NCBI GenBank assembly: GCA_023485545.1
Contig: JAMCZI010000024.1
Location: 1-45,854 of the forward strand
Source of the DNA: Candidatus Martarchaeota archaeon
Lineage (GTDB): Archaea; Micrarchaeota; Micrarchaeia; Micrarchaeales; Micrarchaeaceae
DNA: 45,854 nt
Reading direction: 5' to 3'
Part shown: positions 17,301-24,300 of the stretch, in pieces
Layout: every line of letters starts with the position of its first letter
Position numbering within the stretch: position 1 is the first letter of the stretch
The notes under the pieces: model-generated
Told to the model about the DNA's origin: nothing
The model's input: the letters and a program-made list of their open reading frames with translations, nothing else
The model's database searches: none
Made by a program: the position numbers and the translations under genes

Positions 17301-17690
17301 GGTCTCGGCGAGCCTTTTCCTGTAATTCCCCTCGTCTGCATTTATGCGGTTTATCTCCTCCTTTGCCTCGCCGCTTCTTGCGGACTTGGAATATGCCTTC
17401 TTAAGATCCTGGAATACGCCCTGCTGATAAGCGAGCGCAGCAGCGATTATAGTCAATACCAAGACGTTTGTCTCAAAAAGGCCAAGTGAGAACGTGAATG
17501 CGTGCACATAACTTATGGCGTAAGATTCTATCCATGTCATAGTCGCAGGGGCAAGAAGCCCGAAGAAAAAGCCTATGACCACTATTTCAAACATGTGCAG
17601 TTCGGTCTTCCTGAGCAGTGCAAAAGCGAACAGCACGCCAGGAATAAACATGCTGAGAAAAGCAACAATTATGGTTAACAATGCAGACAC
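14334..17690 (-). CDS. aglB: Oligosaccharyltransferase AglB/STT3 with N-terminal membrane and coiled-coil extension
   Basis: This enzyme transfers a lipid-linked glycan to Asn of N-x-S/T sequons outside the membrane. It has 1118 residues. The catalytic-site acidic motif lies in FFEFDPYFDMLDAR (about 247-260), right after the first STT3 helix (222-240). The diagnostic WWDYG is at 822-826, after about 11-13 helices. Residues 1-90 form two or three additional helices, and 92-208 form a long charged coiled coil (EEINRINADEG to EREEATLLRDLENG). Such an extension is not part of the usual STT3 layout. The start is GTG (17688-17690), 5 bp after the rps3 stop, so it is probably cotranscribed with the ribosomal genes. 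Confidence 0.92.
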   Translation of the reverse strand: MSALLTIIVAFLSMFIPGVLFAFALLRKTELHMFEIVVIGFFFGLLAPATMTWIESYAISYVHAFTFSLGLFETNVLVLTIIAAALAYQQGVFQDLKKAYSKSARSGEAKEEINRINADEGNYRKRLAETRHRLRQFESAKAIIAKHIDEEESLARSHANEKRVLSNFTEEERKKAITLHEAEEAKLAAEHEREEATLLRDLENGQTQKTKNRAPTTANKWVWIILLALMLLTFATRMMSYIITPNFFEFDPYFDMLDARAILTYGYQPYITHGAWPIVNGTVTRVQPLVPYLEAYWYSLANYLGPHNVHFSTSLMSYVGGFYPPITAALLVFTIFMLLYHEYDYYTGLAGAALTATMPILFTTFVSGEQLLESWGIFTLFFFFATYLLAVRNMKSNRLAILAGIAYASTFLGAHYYTVDAGVLTLYIIIQGVIGVLRHDISKDFYKMNAIVIIVIGVFLAVYYPYHATLSGRIPTVLHIPITIMGPILALLLVAIFQYVPELLKDRKIFFRKLDMKEMTYWLAFLIVVLALMLAFTPLGKPVSAYINLSAKFTTPSTPLFMTVEEFIPTGLLYNFGSGGFGIIGTNLFGFPIVVWLIMFLGVALILISIIYRRSQSGIFYLAIILPLAVAGFSEVKYIPHFGTAYILLIGIIIGELTLLIGNDFKLHMVGSGSAAYLKEKLAAYERAYSEHSGLMKAILSVVLFFISSVLAILLVLYMLLWNKIEQSQRNKFWGLLGLFVVVVLATAIFSSPMLGESSTITQALSSASVYYSNPSSACTTISRTSSIGADLYCNTVPSYWLAATSWMRANVGPAGPRILSWWDYGDWINWFGNSHTVTRGDNAEPQEDQAVAAGFVLSPNDSFGPSALANMMNTNQTKYVVMDQGLIQKWGALDFLACVYVNETSRAFAIAEGHAQSPPVPYALGNSQCEIAHDPEYALVPLSAIIPTSSSTSVSSFCSISNSTTEYASSFLVIGNSLVNQTVCADVSNVSSTGAVRIYNTKGVPMNAYLAGDNPLGEVTGPNNQPYLEYLMIYTPNGSNSTITNAPSLFYSSNFYKGFILGSLPGFSQPYPANATGINYINGTYPIRIFALDNFTGSLPPSIAKPPYVKNDYQMPD

Positions 17691-17695
17691 TGCAA

Positions 17696-18319
17696 TCAGC
17701 CGTTGGTTATAGCTCTCGGTATTTCAAGCTTCTTTACCTCTCTGTCCGGAAACTTTGTGCCTGGCGGTACTATCCTAACCTTGACGCCTATTGCCCCGTA
17801 TTTCGGATACGCTACTGCGTATGCCTCCCTTACTAGGTTGACGACGTCGCCCGCCTTAGGTATGTAACCAACATTCTTCTTTATGGACTTTGCCCTTGCA
17901 CCCTTTGCCGCAAGCTTTCCATTGACTATTATTTCTGCGCCGAGCGCGCCATTCTCCATTATGTTCCTCAATGTGAACTGGACAACCTTCCTTGCGTTTA
18001 TGCCCTTCTCTAGCTTTATTGTTATGTCCTTCGCGACCAGAAGCGGTTCGAGCGATTTGTTCTCAACCTCCATGACGCTTATCTGCGGGTTTTCTATCCC
18101 GAATCTCTTCTTTATCGAGTCTGTAAGCGCGTCTATCGTCTTCCCGCCACGTCCTATCACCCTTCCAGGGTTGAGGACGTAGACTGTTATCCTTGTGAGG
18201 ACCGGAGTCTTCTGTATGTCGACCTTTGAAAAGCCCGCGCGAGAGAGCTCCTTTCCCAAGTATCTTGAGACGTTCAGCTTCACAATCGAATCCTCTATGA
18301 ATTTCTTCTCTATTGCCAT
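17696..18319 (-). CDS. rps3: 30S ribosomal protein S3 (uS3)
   Basis: uS3 sits at the mRNA entry channel of the small subunit. From the ATG at 18319 it has 207 residues. It carries the KH domain motif VIGRGGKTIDALTDSIKKRF and the C-terminal S3 domain (IIVNGKLAAKGARAKSIK, PGTKFPDREVKKLEIP). The track's longer frame adds 17 basic residues upstream that overlap the end of rpl22; MAIEKKFIEDSI is the typical archaeal start and leaves a 4-bp gap. This is the last ribosomal gene of the cluster here: L29, S17 and L14 do not follow. Confidence 0.95.
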   Translation of the reverse strand: MAIEKKFIEDSIVKLNVSRYLGKELSRAGFSKVDIQKTPVLTRITVYVLNPGRVIGRGGKTIDALTDSIKKRFGIENPQISVMEVENKSLEPLLVAKDITIKLEKGINARKVVQFTLRNIMENGALGAEIIVNGKLAAKGARAKSIKKNVGYIPKAGDVVNLVREAYAVAYPKYGAIGVKVRIVPPGTKFPDREVKKLEIPRAITNG

Positions 18320-18323
18320 CGTA

Positions 18324-19013
18324 TCACTTGCTCTCTTCCGTCTCAGGTTTTGAAGGCTGCGGCGCCTCAACGTTCTTCTGGGCGAGCTCCGGGTGTGCCT
18401 TGTGCTTTGCCGGCTGCTCGGCCTTCTTAGTCTTCTGGATTATTACTGGCTTCTCCTTCTTTGCGGGATGCTTCGCCTCTATCGCCTGCGACTTCTTGAT
18501 CCTCGCCTTCATGCCGGAACCTAGGTGTTCCTCGTTGCCCGTGCCCAGCCCTATTTCTATCTTCGAAAGCTCTATGTCAGACCTTCTTATTGGTGAATAT
18601 CCCCAGCCGCCAGTCACTACGAACAGCCTGCCCTTCGGCGGTGTGCGCATGACTATCTGGGTCTTGTTTGCAGCCGCATGAACCACGTACATCATGTCAG
18701 GCTCATAGCCCTTGCTGCGAGCGTTGGCTGCGGCGCTCATCAGCGCTTTCTTCACTAGCGTGGCGCACTTTATCGGGTACCTGCCCTTCTTTCCCCCGAG
18801 CTCGTGCCTTGCACCCATGTGCTTGTTGTATTTCTTATACTCTATCGGCTTGCCTCCTTCTATGACACTGTCGAGTATGCCGATTGCGCGCGGGACGCTG
18901 TTGTAGCGTATTGCAGAGCACACGGCAGCAAGATCCTTGAAGCTAGCATTGACGTCATTCAGGCCTGCGAAGACGAGGCCAGAGCGATTCCTGTTGAAAG
19001 AGTAATTCATCAC
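18324..19013 (-). CDS. rpl22: 50S ribosomal protein L22 (uL22) with long C-terminal tail
   Basis: uL22 lines the peptide exit tunnel. The 229-residue protein has the archaeal core at residues 1-155, including HELGGKKGRYPIK and ANARSKGY, and the loop PPKGRLFVV. Beyond about residue 158 is a low-complexity Lys/Ala/Pro/Glu-rich tail of some 70 residues (KKSQAIEAKHPAKKEKP and similar). Archaeal L22 is usually about 150-160 residues, so the tail is an addition. It starts 4 bp inside the end of rps19 (ATGA overlap). Confidence 0.94.
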   Translation of the reverse strand: MMNYSFNRNRSGLVFAGLNDVNASFKDLAAVCSAIRYNSVPRAIGILDSVIEGGKPIEYKKYNKHMGARHELGGKKGRYPIKCATLVKKALMSAAANARSKGYEPDMMYVVHAAANKTQIVMRTPPKGRLFVVTGGWGYSPIRRSDIELSKIEIGLGTGNEEHLGSGMKARIKKSQAIEAKHPAKKEKPVIIQKTKKAEQPAKHKAHPELAQKNVEAPQPSKPETEESK

Positions 19014-19402
19014 TTCACCTCAGTAAACTTGCTTCCCTTTGTCGCCCTTATTCCTGGCGAGGAATGCACGACGCGCTTTGTCGAATACGCATACTCCCCG
19101 AGCCTATGGCCCAGCATGTTTGCTGATATGGTGAGCTGCTGGAACTCCTTGCCATTGTAGACGTTTATTGTCATGCCTATCCAAGATGGCAGTATCACAG
19201 CTTCGCGTATGTGTGTCTTAACAGGCTTGGTGGAGCCGGATTTCTTCTGCTCAGCTATCTTCTCGCTCAGCATCCTGTACTTGAGCGAATTGCGGATTAC
19301 GCTCCTGCGCTGCCTGGACTTCAGCATCTTCAGATAATCCTGGTCGCTGAGCGTGCTTATTTCTGACGGAGTCATTCCCCTGTATGCTATTCTTTCTGCC
19401 AT
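19010..19402 (-). CDS. rps19: 30S ribosomal protein S19 (uS19)
   Basis: uS19 binds 16S rRNA in the head of the small subunit near the A site. The 130-residue archaeal-type protein has an N-terminal extension (RGMTPSEISTLSDQDYLKML) and the S19 core with IGMTINVYNGKEF and LGHRLGEYAYSTKR. It lies between rpl2 (4-bp gap) and rpl22 (4-bp overlap), the conserved S10-operon order. Confidence 0.96.
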   Translation of the reverse strand: MAERIAYRGMTPSEISTLSDQDYLKMLKSRQRRSVIRNSLKYRMLSEKIAEQKKSGSTKPVKTHIREAVILPSWIGMTINVYNGKEFQQLTISANMLGHRLGEYAYSTKRVVHSSPGIRATKGSKFTEVK

Positions 19403-19406
19403 TCAA

Positions 19407-20120
19407 TCATCCTTTCTTCTTCCTTCCGACACGCCTTGCCGCTATGTGGCCTACCTTTCTTCCAGGCGGCGCGTTCCTTGATGTCATAGTGCTCTTGCCC
19501 TCGTGGTGCTGCTTTCCTCCGAACGGGTGGTCAACAGGGTTCATCTTCACTCCGCGGTTCTTTGGCCACAGCTTGTTTATTGCGTGCATGCGGTAGTGGT
19601 TCTTGCCCGCCTTGACCAGCGGCTGCTCTAGTATTCCGCCGCCTGCGACAACTCCGAGCTGTGCCCTGCACTCGTCGCTGAGCTGCTTGAGCGACTTTGA
19701 CGGCATCGCTATCGAAGACTTGCCGTTCATATGTGCAGTTATATACGCCGAGGATCCTGCCACACGCACGTACTTTCCGCCATCGCCAGGCCTCGCCTCT
19801 ATGTTGTATATCGGGACACCCTCAGGCACGTCGCGAAGCCTTACAACGCTGCCAAGGCTTATCTTGCCGTCGCAAATGTGCACTGTCTCGCCCTTCCGTA
19901 TGCCTTCTGGCGCAAGCAGGTATCCTGTTGAAAAATCATCGTATATTATCGACATGAGCGGCGCCGTGTGCCCAGTGGAATTGACGAAATCCACGACCTC
20001 GCCAGCCAGGCTCTTCGATGTGTCTGAAACATACCTTATCTCCTTGTCGAACGTGTTCGGCAACTTGCGGTATACGTTAGAACCCTTGCCCCTTCTCTGC
20101 TGTCTAAGCTTCTTACCCAT
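19407..20120 (-). CDS. rpl2: 50S ribosomal protein L2 (uL2)
   Basis: uL2 helps form the peptidyl-transferase region of the large subunit. The 237-residue protein starts MGKKLRQQRRGKGS as in other archaea. It carries the conserved VAGGGILEQPLVKAGKNH and, near the C-terminus, MNPVDHPFGGKQHHEGK with the functionally important His in the MNPVDHPFGG loop. It ends in a very basic tail (ARRVGRKKKG). The gap to rpl23 is 3 bp. Confidence 0.97.
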   Translation of the reverse strand: MGKKLRQQRRGKGSNVYRKLPNTFDKEIRYVSDTSKSLAGEVVDFVNSTGHTAPLMSIIYDDFSTGYLLAPEGIRKGETVHICDGKISLGSVVRLRDVPEGVPIYNIEARPGDGGKYVRVAGSSAYITAHMNGKSSIAMPSKSLKQLSDECRAQLGVVAGGGILEQPLVKAGKNHYRMHAINKLWPKNRGVKMNPVDHPFGGKQHHEGKSTMTSRNAPPGRKVGHIAARRVGRKKKG

Positions 20121-20123
20121 CTA

Positions 20124-20384
20124 TCACACCAATTTCAGTTTTACTGCTATGTCGCTGGCCTTGAATCCCTTCTTTAGCTTTATGAAAGCCTTCTTGTGGT
20201 TGTCCGCCGTGTTTACGGTGCGTATGCCTTCGACTTTGGCCTCAAACAGGGCTTCAAACTCCTTCTTTATTTCTGGCTTTGTGGCTGTCATCGCCACCAC
20301 ATAAGCTATAGTGTTCTGCCTTTCTATCATGCCTACGGATTTCTCCGTTGCTATCGGATACATGAGTACTGTCATTTCAAACAA
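20124..20384 (-). CDS. rpl23: 50S ribosomal protein L23 (uL23)
   Basis: uL23 lies at the tunnel exit and docks SRP and other nascent-chain factors. It has 86 residues with MYPIATEKSVGMIERQN at the N-terminus and the central VEGIRTVNTADNHKKAFIKL hairpin typical of archaeal L23. It overlaps the rpl4 end by 8 bp. Confidence 0.95.
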   Translation of the reverse strand: MFEMTVLMYPIATEKSVGMIERQNTIAYVVAMTATKPEIKKEFEALFEAKVEGIRTVNTADNHKKAFIKLKKGFKASDIAVKLKLV

Positions 20385-21174
20385 CCCTGAGTTTGCTTAT
20401 TGATTCGTCACACTTTTCGAGCGCGTGCTCGCTCCATACGGTAAGCCTTCCGGGATTGCCTCCTGGTGCGAGCAATTCTGCTCTTAGCTCGCTTACAGTG
20501 CATACGTCCACTCCGGCAACATTGCGCGCAGCCTTCTTTATGCCCTTGTCCTCCCCTACGACGACAAGTATGCTCTTCCTGTAGCTTCTGGCTCTCGACA
20601 TGTGCCTCTTTCCGCTGTCGGTTCTTGCGGAGTTGCCTTTGATCGCGTGGTCCAATTTTGCCGCGCCTATGATCTTAACGAACTCCTTCGTTCCCGATAC
20701 GGCTTCTATTTCGTTTGAGAACACGACGGGCAGTTTTACTCCTTTTGCATGCCGGGCTGCGAAAGCCGTAGATGATGTTGCAGCAACTGCGCTCGCGACG
20801 GCCTTGGAATACTCCCTTTTGTTTATAAGCTCGATTATCTTCTTCTCCACTTGGTGCGGGTGTGCCCTCTTTCCTGTTACTGAGGAAGGGATCCTCCTGA
20901 CTTTTCCTTGGCGGCCCCCTCCGAGCTTCTCCTTCGGGCGCACTGCTTGACCCATGTGCCTTCCTGATCTGTATGAGTTCATCTTTCCGTAGTATGTCGC
21001 GGTTGTCTGCATTCCTGCGAGCACGAAGTGGCCTTGCGGCTGCAGAAGGGCGGACCTCTCCGCAAGCACCGCTCTCCTTATGAGGTCGACCCTAACTTTC
21101 TCAGAAAAGGCAGCCGGGAGCTTGACCTGCCTGACCTCCTTTCCTTCGATATTCAACACGTTTGCTTCTGACAT
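20377..21174 (-). CDS. rpl4: 50S ribosomal protein L4 (uL4)
   Basis: uL4 extends a loop into the exit tunnel. The 265-residue protein has the archaeal/eukaryotic pattern GRHMGQAVRPKEKLGGGRQG and RIPSSVTGKRAHPHQVEKK. The segment SYRKSILVVVGEDKGIKKAARN leads into the typical C-terminal domain (VSELRAELLAPGGNPGRLTV). The order L3-L4-L23-L2 is conserved, with 10 bp to rpl3. Confidence 0.96.
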   Translation of the reverse strand: MSEANVLNIEGKEVRQVKLPAAFSEKVRVDLIRRAVLAERSALLQPQGHFVLAGMQTTATYYGKMNSYRSGRHMGQAVRPKEKLGGGRQGKVRRIPSSVTGKRAHPHQVEKKIIELINKREYSKAVASAVAATSSTAFAARHAKGVKLPVVFSNEIEAVSGTKEFVKIIGAAKLDHAIKGNSARTDSGKRHMSRARSYRKSILVVVGEDKGIKKAARNVAGVDVCTVSELRAELLAPGGNPGRLTVWSEHALEKCDESISKLRVV

Positions 21175-21184
21175 GAAAAATTAC

Positions 21185-22138
21185 CTACTTGATTATTTGG
21201 CCTATCTTGGGCTCCTTGACTGTAGCGGAGCTCATCGAGGACATCGATCCCTTTATTCTTACCAGTCTGTGTGCAGGCCCAGGAATAGAGCCGTCTATCA
21301 CAATGAAATTGCCGCGCACCGCACCGTAATTCTTGAATCCGGACTTCTTGTTTACCGCAGATGCATCTGACGCACCCGAAATCTTTAGTATGCGCTTGTT
21401 CTTCTCGGTTCTGTAATGGAAACCCATCTGGCCTGCCTGTGGAACAGTATACATGACCTTTGCCTGGCTATATGCCCCCAGGGTGCCCACGTGCCTGATC
21501 TTCTGCGATGCCTTATGATCCTGGCGCTGCACGCCGAACCTCTTTATTACACCCTGCCATCCGTGGCCTTTTGTTATCGATACTACGTCAACATACTGGC
21601 CAGCCTTGAAAACCTCTTCCGCCTTGAGCTCCTTGCCAAGCATAGTGCTGCAGAACCCCATCTTTGACTTGGCATCCTTGCCTACAACCTTGATCTCGAA
21701 TCTCTGGATGTGATTCTGCTGTGTGTTGGTCGTCTTAGGGAATGCGACCGCTAGAAGTGAAACATCGTCGTATTCCTCTATATTGACAGAATCAGCCTTC
21801 TTAGATTTCTGTGTGTTTTTAGCTCCTGCGCGCTGCGCCACTTCAGGAGCAAGTATCTCTCCTGCACTTTCAATGTATCCTGACACCTTGTCTCTCTTGT
21901 ACAGTCTTATCCCGTACACCTCAATCTTTGGTATCTCTATTATCGTGACTGCCCTGTTTATTTCGCGCTGCTTTGTAGGCGATTCAGAATCGTCTATCAC
22001 AGTAAGCTGCATCATGCCTGCCTTGAAACCTATTATCCCGGTTGCCTTTGGCTCTCCGTGCGCCATGTTCGCCGAGCGTAGCCTTGGAAGACGCCTCTGT
22101 GCCCTTCTCCTCTGCCAAAATTGGCGTGAACTGCTCAT
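21185..22138 (-). CDS. rpl3: 50S ribosomal protein L3 (uL3)
   Basis: uL3 helps organise the 23S rRNA 3' domain and the A-site region. The 317-residue archaeal form begins with a basic segment (QFWQRRRAQRRLPRL) and GIIGFKAGMMQLTVID. It contains KGHGWQGVIKRFGVQRQDHK and ends VRIKGSMSS plus a short tail. It heads the ribosomal cluster. The 96 bp upstream, before pcc1, are AT-rich (TATA-like runs on the minus strand) and probably hold the cluster promoter. Confidence 0.95.
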   Translation of the reverse strand: MSSSRQFWQRRRAQRRLPRLRSANMAHGEPKATGIIGFKAGMMQLTVIDDSESPTKQREINRAVTIIEIPKIEVYGIRLYKRDKVSGYIESAGEILAPEVAQRAGAKNTQKSKKADSVNIEEYDDVSLLAVAFPKTTNTQQNHIQRFEIKVVGKDAKSKMGFCSTMLGKELKAEEVFKAGQYVDVVSITKGHGWQGVIKRFGVQRQDHKASQKIRHVGTLGAYSQAKVMYTVPQAGQMGFHYRTEKNKRILKISGASDASAVNKKSGFKNYGAVRGNFIVIDGSIPGPAHRLVRIKGSMSSMSSATVKEPKIGQIIK

Positions 22139-22234
22139 AAAAAATACCTTTTAAACAAGCCGTGTACAGATTGAAGAATCTGACTAAAGGTTGCTTATTA
22201 ATATTAATGGCTTAAATTTTTATATGTTATTAAA

Positions 22235-22486
22235 TTATGTGCTTCTCTTTTTTTGTGGAACTTTGACTCCGAGCGCTGCTTCTGCAACTTTCGCCGCTTT
22301 CATTACGTAGTTCGAAGACGCCATGAGCGCAGTTATGTCGTCCGCCTTTATGAATGCGGTCATCCCCTTATTGGTCTCGGTCACTTTTATTTTGCTTCTC
22401 TTGTAGGAGGATATTGGGCCTATTGCATCTGTATACTTGATGGCCGCCGCCTTGCTGATTCTTATCGTCGCGCTGTAAACCTTCAT
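22235..22486 (-). CDS. pcc1: KEOPS complex subunit Pcc1-like protein
   Basis: Pcc1 is the dimerising subunit of KEOPS, which makes threonylcarbamoyl-adenosine (t6A37) on tRNAs decoding ANN codons. The 83-residue protein has the small alpha/beta layout expected: two strands, then FIKADDITALMASSNYVMKA leading into the C-terminal helix. No catalytic residue exists in Pcc1, so the call rests on length, layout and context. It overlaps eL15 by 4 bp (ATGA). eL15-pcc1 pairing occurs in other archaea (from memory). It would act on the tRNA-Ile and tRNA-Lys found nearby. Confidence 0.62.
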   Translation of the reverse strand: MKVYSATIRISKAAAIKYTDAIGPISSYKRSKIKVTETNKGMTAFIKADDITALMASSNYVMKAAKVAEAALGVKVPQKKRST

Positions 22487-22995
22487 TGCGCAAGCCCCCT
22501 GGTGCGCCTTCCTTCCCGGGTTACTGCCCTAAACGCACGGCCTTTCTGCTTCGCAACAACAGAATAGGATGCGTCTGACTTTATTGACGGGCTATTCCTG
22601 TCGATCATTATTACTTCGTAATAGTTTTCCGAACCGGCACTCCCTATGAAGTACGAATTTAGCGCTTCGCAGTTGAGGAATTTCCTTGATGCCTTCTCCT
22701 CTGCTATCTGCTTCACAGACTTGTGGCGTGTGTAGTATTTACCTGATTTGGAGGGTTTCCTTCCGCCGTCTGCAGCAATCCTGTGCTTGGTCCCGCCTTG
22801 AACCCGAACGCGCACCATCACTACTCCCTGCTTTGCCCTGTAGCCAAGCTCGCGCGCCCTAGCTACATTCGTAGGCCTCTCTATCTTTACTACTGGCGGT
22901 TCAGAATGCCATTTTATAAGGCGGCCGCGATACGTTTCGGACCGTGTTTTGAACCCCGATACTATGTTGCTCTTAACGTGCTTGTACATGCCCAT
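22483..22995 (-). CDS. rpl15e: 50S ribosomal protein L15e (eL15)
   Basis: eL15 is an archaeal/eukaryotic large-subunit protein. The 170-residue form has the family patterns KTRSETYRGRLIKWHSEP, ARELGYRAKQGVVMVRVRV and GGRKPSKSGKYYTRHKS. It ends FRAVTREGRRTRGLAQ. It starts the minus-strand run that includes pcc1 and possibly rpl3. A TATA-like CTTAAATATAAATATTC (about 23052-23068 on the minus strand) lies upstream. Confidence 0.95.
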   Translation of the reverse strand: MGMYKHVKSNIVSGFKTRSETYRGRLIKWHSEPPVVKIERPTNVARARELGYRAKQGVVMVRVRVQGGTKHRIAADGGRKPSKSGKYYTRHKSVKQIAEEKASRKFLNCEALNSYFIGSAGSENYYEVIMIDRNSPSIKSDASYSVVAKQKGRAFRAVTREGRRTRGLAQ

Positions 22996-23311
22996 GTTAT
23001 CAACTTCTGCAAAACCTTTATGCAGGGCAGAGAGAATTTACCTGCAAGAATATTTATATTTAAGCCTCGGAACCGCTTCGCATATGAACACAATACTTGG
23101 GCGCCACTATGAAATCGTAGCGCAATGCTTTTTCGTTATCCTTTATATTATAAATGCTGGTCGGAAGTACTTGACGCGTAAGATTAGGTTTTCCGGACTA
23201 TAGACTTGAAAATTTCTGAAATTCGACTTACACGTCATAGTATACACAGAAAGGTATAAATATTAATTAAGGGAAAATAATATAATCGCATTTTAACGAG
23301 GCGGTGTATCT
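22996..23311. promoter_or_regulatory. Divergent promoter region between eL15 and TFE
   Basis: This 316-bp spacer has TATA-like elements for both sides: CTTAAATATAAATATTC on the minus strand (about 23052-23068) for eL15 and GGTATAAATATTA on the plus strand (23253-23265) for TFE. A third TATA-like run, TTATATTATAAATGC (about 23141-23155, plus), has no obvious gene after it. A 39-codon frame at 23084-23203 has no recognisable features. The TFE start has a Shine-Dalgarno-like GAGGCGGTG (23298-23306). Confidence 0.45.
23253..23265 (+). promoter_or_regulatory. TATA box for the TFE gene
   Basis: GGTATAAATATTA is a strong archaeal TATA-like sequence. The predicted transcript start is near 23285, giving a leader of about 27 nt that carries GAGGCGGTG as ribosome binding site. 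This supports the upstream ATG at 23312, so the basic N-terminal tail is translated. Confidence 0.55.
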
Positions 23312-24133
23312 ATGAAATCTCAAATCCTAAAGAATAAAAAATCTAGTGATGTGATGGTTCAAAAACACGGCTTAAAGCACCCTAAAGGAGCCACGAATAG
23401 AAAGGTCGCTAAGCCCGCAGTTGCTGCAGGACACATGAGTAAAAAAATACTCGCGAAAACAAAAACCAAGGCAATGAAAAAGGTTGCAACAGCAAAGATT
23501 ACAAAGCCTGGAAAACCACACTCAACAGGCAATGTCAAAGCTGTTTATAATTCTATCGTCAAGACGCAGATTAAAAAAGATAAGCCTGTAACTGAAACAG
23601 TCAGGCACGTTTCAAGGACGCCTAGCGCTGCGCCAATAATGGAGCCTGGCGAGATAAAAAAGGCGATAGCGTACATCACAGAGAATCAAGATGTGTCAGA
23701 GTATCTGAAGAAGAACGTGAGTAGAAATTCGATAGATGTGATATCACTCCTCGCTACGCCAAGAACGGATGAATACATTTCAGAGCAGCTAGGGCTCAAG
23801 ATAAACGCAGTAAGGCGTATACTCAACATAATGCAGGGCTACGGGCTTACAAACTATTATGTCGCGAAGAACACTAACGGCTGGCTTTCTTTTGCATGGT
23901 ACGTCAATCCAGACAAAGCAGAGGCGTTTGCAAAGCAAGTGAATGCTATAAAGGAGAGCAACACAGTAATCCAGGAAGAGTGCAACGACTACTTTTTCTG
24001 CAAGTCTTGCTATGATAACGACAAACTCGTTTTCACTTTCGATGCTGCATTTGAAGTGAACTTCAAGTGTTCGTGCGGAAAGAGCCTTGTTTCTTTGGAT
24101 AAGGATTCTGTCAAAGCCCTGTTGAAGGGCTAA
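23312..24133 (+). CDS. tfe: Transcription factor E (TFE/TFIIE-alpha) with long basic N-terminal tail
   Basis: TFE stabilises the open promoter complex of archaeal RNA polymerase. The recognisable core is residues 110-273: an extended winged helix (IDVISLLATPRTDEYISEQL to YVAKNTNGWLSFAWYV, about 141-197) and a zinc ribbon with Cys230/Cys233 (FFCKSCYDN) and Cys253/Cys255 (NFKCSCGK). The first 105 residues form an unusual Lys/Ala/Thr-rich tail (KILAKTKTKAMKKVATAK), absent from usual TFE of about 170-190 residues. A TATA box and ribosome binding site support the ATG at 23312 rather than the internal Met110. The initiator tRNA follows after 12 bp. Confidence 0.85.
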   Translation: MKSQILKNKKSSDVMVQKHGLKHPKGATNRKVAKPAVAAGHMSKKILAKTKTKAMKKVATAKITKPGKPHSTGNVKAVYNSIVKTQIKKDKPVTETVRHVSRTPSAAPIMEPGEIKKAIAYITENQDVSEYLKKNVSRNSIDVISLLATPRTDEYISEQLGLKINAVRRILNIMQGYGLTNYYVAKNTNGWLSFAWYVNPDKAEAFAKQVNAIKESNTVIQEECNDYFFCKSCYDNDKLVFTFDAAFEVNFKCSCGKSLVSLDKDSVKALLKG

Positions 24134-24145
24134 TTTTTAAAAAGC

Positions 24146-24220
24146 AGCGAGGTAGGGTAGTCAGGAGTGCCCGCCGGGCTCATAACCCGGAGGTCGATGG
24201 TTCAAATCCATCCCTCGCTA
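24146..24220 (+). tRNA. Initiator tRNA-Met (anticodon CAU)
   Basis: A 75-nt cloverleaf: acceptor AGCGAGG/CCTCGCT, D-arm GGGT/GCCC, anticodon stem CCGGG/CCCGG with loop CTCATAA, T-arm GATGG/CCATC with loop TTCAAAT, and discriminator A. The A1-U72 pair and three consecutive G-C pairs at the loop end of the anticodon stem (GGG/CCC) mark it as the initiator rather than the elongator or Ile2 tRNA. No intron, no encoded CCA. A T-run (TTTTTT) follows directly and may end transcription. Confidence 0.93.
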
Positions 24221-24232
24221 TTTTTTCTGCAC
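24221..24232 (+). terminator. T-run after initiator tRNA
   Basis: TTTTTTCT directly follows the tRNA discriminator base. Archaeal RNA polymerase commonly stops at such T-tracts, so this is a likely terminator for the TFE-tRNA transcript. Confidence 0.45.
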
Positions 24233-24300
24233 CCCAGAGTTCCACTAAAAAATTAAACATTTTTGTTAGTTAGTAACGCTTTTAGTTTGTAGATTATTAT

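Noticed and set aside
16668-17489. 273-codon open frame antisense to aglB
   Set aside because: It lies entirely opposite the AglB N-terminal region, has no recognisable domain and an unusual Cys/Arg/Tyr-rich composition. It is a shadow frame.
23084-23203. 39-codon frame in the eL15-TFE spacer
   Set aside because: It has no ribosome binding site, no family resemblance and no clear promoter at the right distance. I treat the region as regulatory or empty.
24146-24220. CAU tRNA as the agmatidine-type tRNA-Ile2
   Set aside because: The A1-U72 pair and GGG/CCC at the anticodon stem mark an initiator tRNA, so it is not Ile2.
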